64,000 bases of DNA from Vespa crabro (lineage: Eukaryota; Arthropoda; Insecta; Hymenoptera; Vespidae): NCBI RefSeq assembly GCF_910589235.1, contig NC_060955.1, positions 15,211,338-15,275,337 of the forward strand, in the 5' to 3' direction. Under the pieces are notes generated by a model. The model was not told where the DNA came from. It was given only the letters and a program-made list of their open reading frames with translations, and ran no database searches. Below, one piece after another: positions 1 through 11,196 of the stretch. Position numbers and translations under genes: made by a program. Positions within the stretch are counted from its first letter, which is position 1. Each line of letters begins with the position of its first letter.

Positions 1-838
1 TTTTATGTATGATATATAAATATTTTTAATAAATTACTTCATTATTCATTATCAATTTACATAATACCATGTAAATTTATAGTTACACAATTTAAAATTA
101 CATATATTTATATTTTTTAAATCTTATTTTATTTTTTCACTATAATCTAACGTAGCATCTTGTTATAATACCATTCCTTTCAATAATCAAAGAATTTATT
201 TTTACTTGCAGTTACATTTTCAAATTAATATGTTTAATGTACCTACATATATAGATACAGAATATTTTTAATAGGGTTTGAATTCCTTGATAATAAATAA
301 CTTTTTAATATTATTCATTTTATATTCGTATAAATATTATTGATGATGATACTGAATTTATAAATAAATCCTTATCAATGGAAAAAAATAAACATAAAAG
401 AAATTCTTGGAAAACTGTAACATATAAAAAGCTCTTTTACTGTTCCATAAAAAGGTACTTTCCGTTATAATCCTAAAACGTTTCCCATTGTAGAAAATCA
501 TTTGATTTAAAATAGCCAGTTTTATAAACAGTTCTGTAAACTTCAAATGGCCATTACTGTCAAATATAAATTATACTTCAATATATAAAGTTATATTCCA
601 ATCATACAAATATCGTGTTCCATTATGATTTTAAAATTACACAAATCATCAGAAATAAAAGACCGTTATTATAAATAAAGTATTTAATAATTATAAATTA
701 ATTGCTAGTTTCTATCCGAAGATTAATATTTGTTACTTTAATAATATATGAGTTTCAATTTATACAAAAAAAAAAATTGAGTTATAGTAAGTTAGAAAGA
801 AAAAAGAAACATAGAAGAGAAACTAGAGAAACAATGGA

Positions 839-1032
839 CTAAAAAACAATCATCCGTTGGTAGGTTTCGATTCTATCTAGCGGCATTGCCTGCGTATATG
901 CCCGACGGAAAGAGTCCTTGGACAATGGCACTCTCGTGTTTCGATACATCGTTCCCCGAGGAGTATCATCCGTAAATCGAATAACCGACGTGAGGTATCT
1001 CGAGTTGAGAATACGCGTTACCCCAATTAAAT
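839..1032 (-). CDS. Isolated coding-like segment, possible terminal exon
   Basis: On the minus strand 63 codons without a stop end in TAG at 841-839. GC content and codon use are clearly above the flanks. The protein includes RYLTSVIRFTDDTPRG and ends YQRMIVF. The only AG that keeps the frame open is CATTGAG at 1033, a poor acceptor. Unrecognised. A last exon of a gene entering from higher coordinates, or a gene relic, both fit. Confidence 0.3.
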
Positions 1033-2734
1033 CTCAATGTGATCACAATTTTACTAACAAGTTATCGATCTCACCGTTTTCCATTTCGACTTCATTTTAA
1101 CGTTATACACTGTACGAAACGAACAAAAAAACTTCTAATTTTACTATTGACACTTATACATAGACCTACGCTTTATTTTTTTTTTTATCGTTTTATGTTT
1201 AATACGTTTATGTATAACGGCTTTTTTCAGAATAAAAGAAATAAAATACATATGCTAGCATAAATGAAAGTTCGCGATATTAAAATTACTTCATAGCTAT
1301 ATTAATATTTGCAAAATTCATACATTTCTAACAATAAGTCTAACAGATTGTAAAAATGGCAATTATGCAAGCGACGTACAGTATTTCGCCTAAAGGTAAA
1401 AAATCTGTAATTCTAAGTATAAGATTTAAAAAATCGTTGTAAAATATTAGTAAAAAAATGTAGTTTATAATATTACAATTTTAACTCAATATATCAATTT
1501 ATTGTTATAAAATTGAAGCGTGAAACTTAATGCAAAAAGAAGTGGGTATTTTGTAACATATATCAGAAGCGGAATATTTATTTCTTTAGTTTGATTACAA
1601 TAAATTAAATTTAATGCTAGTAATATCTTCAAAATTGTTGAGTAATTATAATAGGACAGTAACAAATTTTCTTAATTTTTTATATATGATTTCTATAAAT
1701 CTCAAAGTGACTTTTCAAAAACGGATCAGAAAACACCTCCATGATTTTTTGTATACTATAATAATTCTAAACACATATTGAACTTTACATTAATACCAAA
1801 TTTGCTCAAAATGAGATCAATAAACAAAATCGCTATTCGTTATTGACACGTTCATTCTCCTAAGTCTCTAGTGAGCCCAAATATGACACAATAGACAAAT
1901 GGAGGATTTAAGTAACATTTTTAAAAAATATGAATTTTTCCGTATTCTAGTAAATTACATATTGTTTTTAAAATGTCTATGGATCTCAAAAATGAAAAAA
2001 TTAATAAAATGAAATAGATACAAATTCTAGTTGTAACAAACATTTAAAATTTGATTTTAGATTGTATTTGAAACCAGCAAAATATGCTTCTTTTTTTCGC
2101 GATGTCCTAACAACCTTGTTTAATATTTTTCTTTCGTTCTTTTTTCTACAATAAAAAGAATTCGTTTTCCTTAAGAGGCAATAGTTCCAAGTAAAATTAG
2201 TGTACTAAATGTATTAAAAATATAATGTTTAATGAAACGCAAACAGTTTTCAAAGTTCTTTATCATTGACAAGAAATATTTTTTGAGTCCCAAATAGTTT
2301 TGCATTCGAGATGTTTTCAAAACATGTATATAATTATGTAAAAATCACTACTTTACTTACTTTAAAAATTATTACTGTTTCAAGCTATCAGAATTACATC
2401 GTTTTAAATATGAACTTTCCGATATATTATCGGAACTTCTCGAGATACTAAGAAACATGAAAAGATTATATTAAAGTGTAAATAAGCCTTTATTATCTTT
2501 AAGTCCTGTATTTTCTCTTTGCAATCAGTTTAAATATTACCATCAAAAATTCATATTAGAGAATCATATCAAAACGTTCGGAGCTTTTTTTACATAATAT
2601 CTGCATTCTAGTTTTTATTCAAATGTTTTATTAAAGTTTTATTTTGTGTATAGCTTATATTTAATGTGTATTATGCAGAATCATTAAGTTTACTATCTTT
2701 TGTTTAAAGCATGTGTGACTTCAGTGACAGGTAT
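1033..2734. other. No gene seen
   Basis: Very AT-rich DNA with short, low-complexity frames only. No splice-supported exon, RNA gene or repeat stands out. Confidence 0.6.
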
Positions 2735-3008
2735 GGACAAAGTATACTACAAATACAAGCAGGGAAGGCTGTCCTCACTATATGTTTATCGTATCAGTGT
2801 ATAAGGTTGTTTGGTTATTCACCTCTCACGAGAATATAACAATTGGTTACTATATAACGTGTGTTACAATAAGTAATTTAACAGATGTGAACGCACACTT
2901 TTCAGTCTCTCATATATATATATATATATATGATATATGATATATATATATATATGAGATATATATATAATATATATATATATGATATATGATATATATA
3001 TATATGAG

Positions 3009-3061
<53 letters not shown>

Positions 3062-3352
3062 TTGGCAGTACATGCGTTTGTAGTGATCCGCGCTAAATAC
3101 GACGTTGGTACGCATTTGTTTCACAATAAATGCATACAAAATAATGAATATAATTGAATATATAAGAATTAGTACATAGATCTGTGACAAAAAATAAGAA
3201 TTTGTCGAATATTTCTTTAAAAATAATTAGTGAATACTTATATATTATATTATTTTCATATAAATTAAACCATGAGTTCATTTTCATACTATTTATGAAG
3301 TAAAACTACTAGCACTTTTTTTACGTGTTTCTCCTGTAGGACTAATTCACTA
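2735..3352 (+). repeat. Left inverted arm of the foldback element
   Basis: This is the inverted partner of 4542-5022. It contains an AT-dinucleotide expansion at 2911-3059 that is only about 20 bases long in the other arm. Apparent ORFs inside it are repeat sequence. Confidence 0.75.
2911..3059. repeat. AT-dinucleotide tract
   Basis: About 150 bases of AT repeats interrupted by GAT and GAGAT units inside the left foldback arm. It probably extrudes as a hairpin. Confidence 0.9.
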
Positions 3353-3607
3353 AAAGATTTTTTGAATATTTCCAGACGCAAAGAAATAGGTTTCACGATG
3401 ATCGCACGGAGAAGCTATGGAAACTCACTCGATCATTTTAATGAGCTTTGCCTAAATGATTCTATGGCAAAAATAAAGAAATAGTTGTCTAATCGTTTAT
3501 GTCAATAGATTTGAGTTTTTAAAATACTGTTAAATTTTGGAAAAATTTGTAGTTTCTTTTAGATTTTATAGACTAAAAAGATAAAGATTCTACAAACAAT
3601 ATATACA

Positions 3608-3664
3608 GTAGCTCATTGGCAAGCGTTTGGATTCGTAATTGAGGAATTGTAGGTTCCGAGCTAA
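3608..3664 (+). other. Degenerate tRNA-like segment inside the foldback element
   Basis: TAGCTCATTGGCAAGCG resembles a tRNA A box and D arm. GTAGGTTCCGAGCT, placed about 40 bases later, resembles a B box with the invariant bases disturbed. The acceptor stem does not pair, so this is not a functional tRNA. It may be a SINE-type pol III remnant. Confidence 0.35.
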
Positions 3665-3804
3665 AATGATATTCCCGTGGTTTTATTTTATTGTATCGAT
3701 GTAAACGAAAATAGTGAACTAATTTTCTCTTTATTCTTTATTTTTGATAATTTAGTAAGGTATTACTATCCAATCTCTTATATTTATTTCCTTCATTGAT
3801 AACT

Positions 3805-4050
3805 AAAGTGAGTTTCGCGGTGATCTGTGCTAGATAGGACACAACAGCAGTATAATTTTGTTAATGTAAATACATATAAAGTATATAGATTTGTCGATTA
3901 TTTTTTCAAAATTAATAATTAATGAACATATATGTTATATATTATTTTTAAAAAAAACACGAGTTCGTTTTTATATTATCTACGAGATCTTTTTCCCAGT
4001 ACTACTTTGTTATGGTTTCCTCTATAGGAATTCACTTTATATTATAATAT
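3805..4050 (+). repeat. Diverged third copy of the foldback arm
   Basis: It is in the same orientation as the left arm and shares, in order, a GATCTGTGCTAGATA.. segment, TAGATTTGTCGA.TATTT, ..GAGTTCGTTTTTATA and a GTTTCCTCTATAGGA segment. It is more diverged than the two outer arms, suggesting nesting or an older duplication. Confidence 0.5.
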
Positions 4051-4541
4051 TATTACTATTATTACTACTATTACGATAATAATAATAAGAATATACTTAT
4101 ATTATTGATATACATCATGACACATATGATCACGATAATTTATGATAACTAAAGAAGGAAAACTATATCAATCTACGTGGTGGTTTGACGCGCGAAATCG
4201 TATCATTGATAATTTCGAAATATGACTGTCCATCGATAGATACGTCTAATGCAAACGCAAAATATGAAGAAAAGTACGAAATGTTTCTTTTGTTTTCGTC
4301 CGCTATCATTTCTCCTTGCTTATTACCTTATGATCCTTATGTATTTGTTTCCACACTGTTTCTTACTTATGATCAATCGGAGCTATTATTTGTCTTTACT
4401 ATTATAATATAAAATTTTTTAAATAATATGTAGATGTATATATAAATAATATTCAAATACATTTTTATTATTATTATTACATTATATTATATATAATATT
4501 ACTATTATTATCAGTAGTAGTAGTAATAATAGTAGTAGTAG

Positions 4542-5022
4542 TATAGAGTAGACTAGTCCTACAGGAGAAACATGTAAAAAAAGCGCTAGTAGTTCTACTT
4601 CATAAATAGTATGAAAATGAACTCATGGTTTAATTTATATCAAAATAATATAAAATATAAGTATTCATTAATTATTTTTAAAGAAATATTCGACAAATTC
4701 TTATTTTTTGTCGCAGATCTATGTACTAATTCTTATATATTCAATTATATTCATTATTTTGTATGCATTTATTGTGAAACAAATGCGTACCAACATCGTA
4801 TTTAGCGCGGATCACTACAAACGCATGTACTGCCAAAGATATATATATATATGAGAGACTGAAAAGTGTGCGTTCATATCTATTAAATTACTTACTGTAA
4901 ACATACATAATCAATTGTTATATTCTCGTGAGAGATGAATAACCAAACAAGCTTATACACTGATACGATAGACATATGGTGAGGACAGCGTTCCCCGCTT
5001 GTATTCGTAGTTCATATTTTGC
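4542..5022 (-). repeat. Right inverted arm of the foldback element
   Basis: This is the reverse complement of the left arm with scattered substitutions and small indels. An open frame at 4611-4805 has its near-identical mirror on the minus strand at 3093-3287, which is why the same peptide appears twice. Confidence 0.75.
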
Positions 5023-6189
5023 CGACATCTAACACCGAAATTACACACGCCTTGAACAAAAGGTAATAAACAGCTTTAAATATAAATACAGATACATGTT
5101 CTGAATCCAATTCAGACTTAATATAACAAGTAAATGTAATTTTTATCATGTTTTGTGAACCACGGAATATGTAATTAATTATAAAAATAAATAAATACAG
5201 AACTTCTATTAATATAAAGTTATAATTTTGTTCCCAACACTTATATTCGTGAAACACTATACGGCGTTGTAAAAAGCACGAAAGTAGCACGCATTATGGA
5301 GTCCATATCAATCATATTAAGGCGTTGTCGGAACAAGTACATTTTAAAATTTTCTCATTAATTCCCGCTGATGATTAAAGTTGTTCTCTTAACGACTTCT
5401 CGACCTGTTGCTGAAGGTTCGTCATGCAAAAATCGCCATTACGAGGCTTATTCAAAAGATATTTATACGGTCACAAAAATTTTGTTTATGGATTATAATA
5501 TTCATTACAGGCTTAAGAAAATGAAAGTCTAAATTATTTAAATATTCTATCTAATTTATACCTTTTATATAATTACATTATCGACGAAGAACAAATTTTT
5601 TAATTTTAATATAATGGTTTTTCACGTTGTAATATGAAAATGAAATATATAGAATATAAATTCACTCAAATGACATGAAAAATTTCGTTTCATGATATTG
5701 AAACGAGTAGATATACACATAGATAGACACGGAGAGGTTGTCTGTTATCCTCTTATTGCCGCTGGCACGGTTTTCTTTCATTTTCCTTTCCTCTTCGCCT
5801 AGAAGAAGAACGAAAAAAAAGCAAAAGCGACGATGCTGTTTGATGAAGTTTTAAAAGTGAATACATTAAAAAAGAACTTTATAAGCAGCTCGTATATTAG
5901 AGTAAATTTGTTCTTAATGCGGTTAAAAGCAAACTTTTAAAGGGAATTGTCGAAGAAAAGTATCAAAGAGAATCTATAAACGATATTTTTGAGAAGAAAA
6001 CTTTGAAAAAGTTTATTTAAACAAATGTATTATATATAAAAAATGATATTAGGAAATGGTCGTGTACAAAATGAATGAGTAATGAGATTATCTCTGTCAG
6101 ATACCTATTCATCGTGTATGTATCTACATTATTTGAACAGCGATTTTGATTTCTAAGACACGATGCGAAAAGAGGGGAGATTTTATAAT
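5023..6189. other. No gene seen
   Basis: AT-rich DNA. The minus frame at 5012-5290 has no gene-like codon use and starts inside the foldback element. Confidence 0.6.
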
Positions 6190-6447
6190 TTAGCGAACAT
6201 TGATGATGACCATTGAAGCAGCAGGATGTCCATTATCGTAACGCCACTGGTATACGTCGCTTGATACATATACTGTATTTTCATAAGCCGACGTGTACCC
6301 CGTGAGATTCGCATGTTCTAGCCGAAACACGGAAGCGTATGTGCCATGACGATTCGTATGGCTCGACATTTGCGGGTCATTTGATATATCGCAAGCGGAT
6401 TCTAGAGAGTAGGAATACATACTCCGCAACGCTGAACTTTTATTCAT
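6190..6447 (-). CDS. Unidentified 85-residue tyrosine-rich ORF
   Basis: An ATG-to-TAA frame stands out by GC-rich, varied codons against AT-rich flanks. The C-terminal half is rich in Tyr and polar residues (NLTGYTSAYENTVYV, then VYQWRYDN). A possible acceptor AAAAGTTCAG lies just inside the ORF, so it may be a terminal exon encoding a cytoplasmic tail. No family recognised and no matching upstream exon found. Confidence 0.35.
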   Translation of the reverse strand: MNKSSALRSMYSYSLESACDISNDPQMSSHTNRHGTYASVFRLEHANLTGYTSAYENTVYVSSDVYQWRYDNGHPAASMVIINVR

Positions 6448-7690
6448 GAAAACATTTTAAATTCCTACAGGAAAATTGCTCTCAGTCTATATACACGTTC
6501 GAAGTATAGAGAATCCAGTTTAACAGGATCATCAGAAACGTATCTACTTCTTTCGATCGTACTGAGAAACACCTGAAAGAAATGCATTCATGCAAAAAGC
6601 ATCGTGCATTGGAATAATTGTTTTCTGGATATAAAGCGTTTCTTTCTTCAGATATCTTAAACGATCGAACTAAACGGGATATCCAGTAAACGTACTTTGT
6701 TCTTTTTGTATCTCTTCAGTCTCGAATACGATTACTTTGTCCCTTTATCCCATTTTAATCTCTATATCATTTCTTCTTTTCCCTTTAAAAGATTCATTCG
6801 TATCTAATCTTCTATTTATATTCGAAAGGAGACATTGTTTCTCGGAAACGATTCTTTTCTCTCTCCCATTTATATTTACGCCTCGACAGCATTGAAAACA
6901 GACACTTGAATTGTTCTAGATCGACTTGGTTCTAGTCCATGCATATCTAATCATCAATGAGACGCGCAAACCGTTCGTCTCCAAAACGATTCGACGAGAA
7001 AGCGATTGACCTGCGATTAAATTTTCATCTTTGACTTATGACTTCAACAACTAAAGGAAAGTAGGATCGTTTCGATATCTCGTTTTTCTCTATCGTTTCC
7101 TCCCGCTCTAACTTATAGTTTCTCGCTTTCAGATCGAATCGAAAAACGCTCCTTGGTAGCTGCCACCGAGAGAGAAACGCGGGTAAATATAATATTTCCA
7201 TACGAAGTGAACCTAACAAAGCTAATAATTACTTATTAAAGGCTATTTCCCCTAATCGCCTGAGATTCAAGAACCGATCGATCATCGAATGGTTCGCGAT
7301 AGCGAACCGGATACAATGGGCTTAATAATACGAACGTGCGCGTAACTAATGTCATTAGTTTATACGAGCTATGCGTTTATTAGCGAGCATCAAAAAGGAC
7401 AATGAAATACAAAATAAAACTAGATTGGCACGAAAATGGAAAAACGAAAAATATCTTCCCTCTATCTCGTTTCTTTTTTCTTTTCGTGTATTATAAAAAT
7501 ATATGATAACATTGTGTATATTACTATCATTATATAATAGTTATTATTATTGCAGATAGTAGGATATTTCAAAATAAGACGAATTTATAAATGAAGAACG
7601 TAAATTTTGGGTATTTTTGTTCTTCCGCATTCGAAGGAAAAGACCTTTAGCAATAAACTTTTACTTGAGATAACACGAATTGTAGAAGAA

Positions 7691-7753
<63 letters not shown>

Positions 7754-9454
7754 AAGAGAGAGAGAGAGAGAGAAAGTAAGAAAGAAGAAAAAATTTTAGC
7801 ATTTTACCTGTTTAAATTTGTAATAAAAATACGATACGCAAGACTAAATTCAATGACATTAAGTATAAACACTTTCCAGCTTCATCATGTTCCGGCAACC
7901 GTGAAGGAAGAACCAACACAAATAAATTTTAAAGTAGTAATTCCTGTTTTTTCTTTTTTTTGTTCTTTATTCCTTCTATGTTTCTTCCGTTCACTAAAGA
8001 AAATAACTACGCAAAAGACGTGACCCGCGAATGACTTGAGTCGCTGGTTAATTAGTCGACCCACTTTTCTTGCACTCGGAGTAACAAGTAAGTAGAACAA
8101 ATTTTTAACATCGATTACCTCTTCTTCGTTTCCTCTTTGAGCTCTTGTCTACCCATAAGAATGTCATTGCAAAAAGAAGAAAGGTGGTGGATTGCGAAAA
8201 AGGAAGAACGGTGAAAACACCGGAAGGAATTACAAGCGACGAGAAAATGATTAAATTGGCTTATCTTTGTGCGCGATTAAAGCTCTCTTCCTTTTTTTTT
8301 CTTTCAATATTAGGTATATATAGTAATTCAGATACTTAGTTGTATTGTGTAAAGGTTCACAAAGCTTTGTGGAAAGAACTCGCGTGCTTCCTACCTTTAT
8401 TATCTTATCGTACTCATTAATTAATTATGCTTGTTCCTCTAACTCTTTCTTTTTCGTATTTCTCGACATTCGTTATCCTCATTTATTCCTCATAGAATTT
8501 AATCACTATCTTACTTTTACCTCTTTAATTTCCACTATAGTTTCCCTCCTTATAAAGACCTAAGATATTTCATTTATTTTTCTGAGGAGTACCGACCGTA
8601 AAAAAGGTTCTCCGTAGTTATAAAGTTAATGCAATACAACCTCGGGAATGCAAGCCTTTCCTTTTTAATGTCACTTCAGAGGACAAAGTTTATCTACTCA
8701 GAGATGGATAATCGATCGACCATCTGGACGTTAGGAAAATGTAGAAAATGTAAACATGGTTCTCATGTATATATATATATATATAAATCTCTACACATAT
8801 GTACATACAATATATACATATCTACATACATTTTGTATAACATAGATAATGGTCCGTTTCGTCTCTTTGTTAATATGATTATAGAAAATGAATGTCCATC
8901 GTCGTTTATTACAACGAATGCCAACGTCCTGTGAAAATGTTGTTCGTTCTCTTTTTGTATGGCTCAATGAAGCCCGATCCTTCCAATTATACGGCCATTA
9001 GTGATGAACATAAAAGGATTTACAGAGAACCTTACTTATCCTTATTCTCGATGAATAAATGTTTCGTTCCATTGTTAACCTATGTAGATCTCTTCGAAAA
9101 GTGTAGCTGTTAAAAGCATTGTTAACAGATTCGTTTTTCGTTCAAAGAGATTTTGTTTTAGTTTGTAAAATAATTAACCTCGAAGGATAACAAATAAAAG
9201 TTCGGAGCAAACCGATTAACGTTTTAAATGGATTCATCGGTTAATTTACATATGTGTGCAATGTGTAGCATGTAGAAGAGAGTCAATAGGTCCATGTAGG
9301 AAAGAACCTCACTGACTACAAGCCAGTTGGCCGAAGTCCAAGGATACAATGTAAAAGTGGAGAAATGTTTTCGCAACGCGGTGTGGCGAACACGTGAGGA
9401 AGCGTTAACTTACATTTTCTCCAGTTATAGCTTTGGCAATGTGCTGCTAGTTCT
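6448..9454. other. No gene seen apart from microsatellites
   Basis: This stretch between two weak coding candidates holds a GA tract and several short frames with no recognisable protein features. Confidence 0.55.
7686..7784. repeat. GA microsatellite
   Basis: About 100 bases of GA repeats with occasional extra A. The Arg-Glu frames across it are artefacts. Confidence 0.9.
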
Positions 9455-9478
9455 AGTGTATAAATTACACCCGCGTTT

Positions 9479-9520
<42 letters not shown>

Positions 9521-9716
9521 TCCTTCTAATATGGCTCTCGTAGAGTGTGAAATGTACGAGAGACGACGGCTTATGCGTGAATTATGCCTACCACCTGACA
9601 TTCTCAGACATCCTACAATTAATGGGACACAGAGAATAGATATATTTATGTTTCGCGATCGGACATTCTATGCGTTATATGCTACTCGATTCGTAAACAA
9701 GAAATTACGTTTTAAG
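9455..9716 (+). CDS. Candidate small gene or first exon with TATA box
   Basis: A TATAAAT at about 9461 is followed by a CT tract (9480-9516). An ATG at about 9531 then opens MALVECEMYERRRLMRELC and stays open about 60 codons. An exact GTAAGT donor occurs at the end of the frame (AA/GTAAGT near 9716), otherwise a TAA follows at once. Arg-rich, unrecognised. No downstream exon identified. Confidence 0.3.
9480..9516. repeat. CT microsatellite
   Basis: An uninterrupted CT run between a TATA-like sequence and the candidate ATG near 9531. Confidence 0.9.
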
Positions 9717-9719
9717 TAA

Positions 9720-10935
9720 GTGAATAAGAAATTAAGTGTTTATAACGTAAAATGAAAAACAATAAACATCGTGTTAGTAAATTAATTGCAAAATTACCAC
9801 GTACGAAACTGTATGTCCGATATTTTCAAGCCATGTAAAATACATATATACATTTGATATAGGCACAAGGCTTACCAATGGACATTCATTTTTACAAGGT
9901 AAAATTCATAAAGTTTAATTAAAAACTTTTTTCATATCATTCGTGTGCACCAGTTTACCGTATGAATAAATGGATCCTTTTCTCTTCTCTCGACGTCAAT
10001 CTCGTCCATTTTTCCCAACCAATTTTTATACACATTTTCGACTTTTATGCAAAAGTAAATATTGTGCAAAATAAAATAGAATGAACACGTGATTTTTTAT
10101 AAATGTAAATATGTACACATATTTACATTCATTAAAATAAAAGCTTTATTTTCTTAATGTTTATAATAATTTCATTCAATTTGGTTATTTATGAGTATTG
10201 CTAATTTTTTAATATTCTTTATCGTCGCATGCAACATCGTTTCAGGAATAGGATATTTAATGAAAGGAATAACTTAACAAAATTGATCTTTTATTATGAG
10301 TATTACAATGTAGGCACGTTTTCTTTGTACAAAAATGTCTGATTATAAATAACATTATATTAGAATGTATATAAAGCATAAACTTTTTGTCCTGCATGAA
10401 ATAGAACTTCCAACAAATATATGCTTGCTTTACTCTTAAAATAATTAACAATAATCAAAAATAATGTACTTATAAATAAATTTTCAGACAAGACTATCGA
10501 TAGAAATTGTTAAAGTTTGATAAATCAAGCATGCATTATCACGTTTTGATCGGCCTTTTTTTGGCATGTATTTTTGAATATCTAAATTACCATTATTAAA
10601 TATACTAAATTAGTATATTTGTTATCAGATCTAGATACATTGGGTAACATATTTAACAGTAGTCGCATAGTAAAAATATCTTATTATAAATATTACGGTG
10701 TATTAATTATAAAAGAGAATTCTTAAATTTCTTTTATAAAAAGAAAATTAAATATAATAAAATATAATACAAAGAAGTCATTGGATTACTGTTAAGTGCA
10801 TATCTTTTATCGCTTTAAAAACTTAAGATATTAACGCGATTCACAATTCATAATGAAATAGATATTTCCTATCTTAAATTTCGATTTTTCGATAAATAAT
10901 TTCATAATTACATAAAACAAATAAATTATATCACT
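9720..10935. other. Probable 3' flank of the PEAK1/PRAG1-like gene
   Basis: AT-rich DNA beyond the stop at 10936. The 3' UTR must lie here on the minus strand, but no single polyadenylation signal can be chosen. A minus-strand AATAAA occurs near 10290. Confidence 0.5.
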
Positions 10936-11196
10936 TTAACAGACTCGCGACAAACGATTGCGCTGTTCATCCAATAAAATCGATGCCTCACACATCATTT
11001 TCGCGCTGGTGCGAACTAAAAATAGCAGTTGATATTCGTCGGTTATCGTCAAAGGTGCTCGCGTTCTTACTAAAGCATGGAGAATAGTTGCTCTCTCAAG
11101 ATCGAGCCATCTTTGAAGAGCCACTTCCCTTTCTCGTGGTCCACCAAGAGTGACATCGGCTGGACCCCAAAGAGTGAACTCGAGTAAAGATTTTAT
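10936..11196 (-). CDS. PEAK1/PRAG1-like terminal coding exon 12
   Basis: Residues 1345-1430 and the TAA at 10938-10936. The acceptor AATTGGGCAG ends at 11197. It carries IKSLLEFTLWGP, then VALQRWLDLERATIL, which matches the LWGP...WLDIKR C-terminal helices of human PEAK1. This is the most diagnostic stretch for the family. These helices form the second half of the SHED dimerisation domain. The protein ends about 30 residues beyond the last recognisable helix. Confidence 0.88.
   Translation of the reverse strand: MKSLLEFTLWGPADVTLGGPREREVALQRWLDLERATILHALVRTRAPLTITDEYQLLFLVRTSAKMMCEASILLDEQRNRLSRVC

Larger units (their letters stand above)
2735..5022. mobile_element. Large inverted-repeat (foldback) element
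   Basis: The outer arms are inverted copies of each other. The left arm (about 2735-3352) and the right arm (about 4542-5022) match over more than 400 bases. Shared landmarks on the arms include ACAAGC...GGCTGTCCTCAC, GTATCAGTGTATAAG, TCTCACGAGAATATAACAATTG and TCCTGTAGGACTA. The left arm is longer because of an expanded AT tract. No transposase is visible, so it is non-autonomous. The exact ends and target-site duplication could not be fixed. Confidence 0.75.

Noticed and set aside
2864..3190. Minus-strand 108-residue Tyr/Ile-rich ORF
   Set aside because: It is produced by the AT repeat and foldback arm, and the same peptide recurs inverted at 4611.
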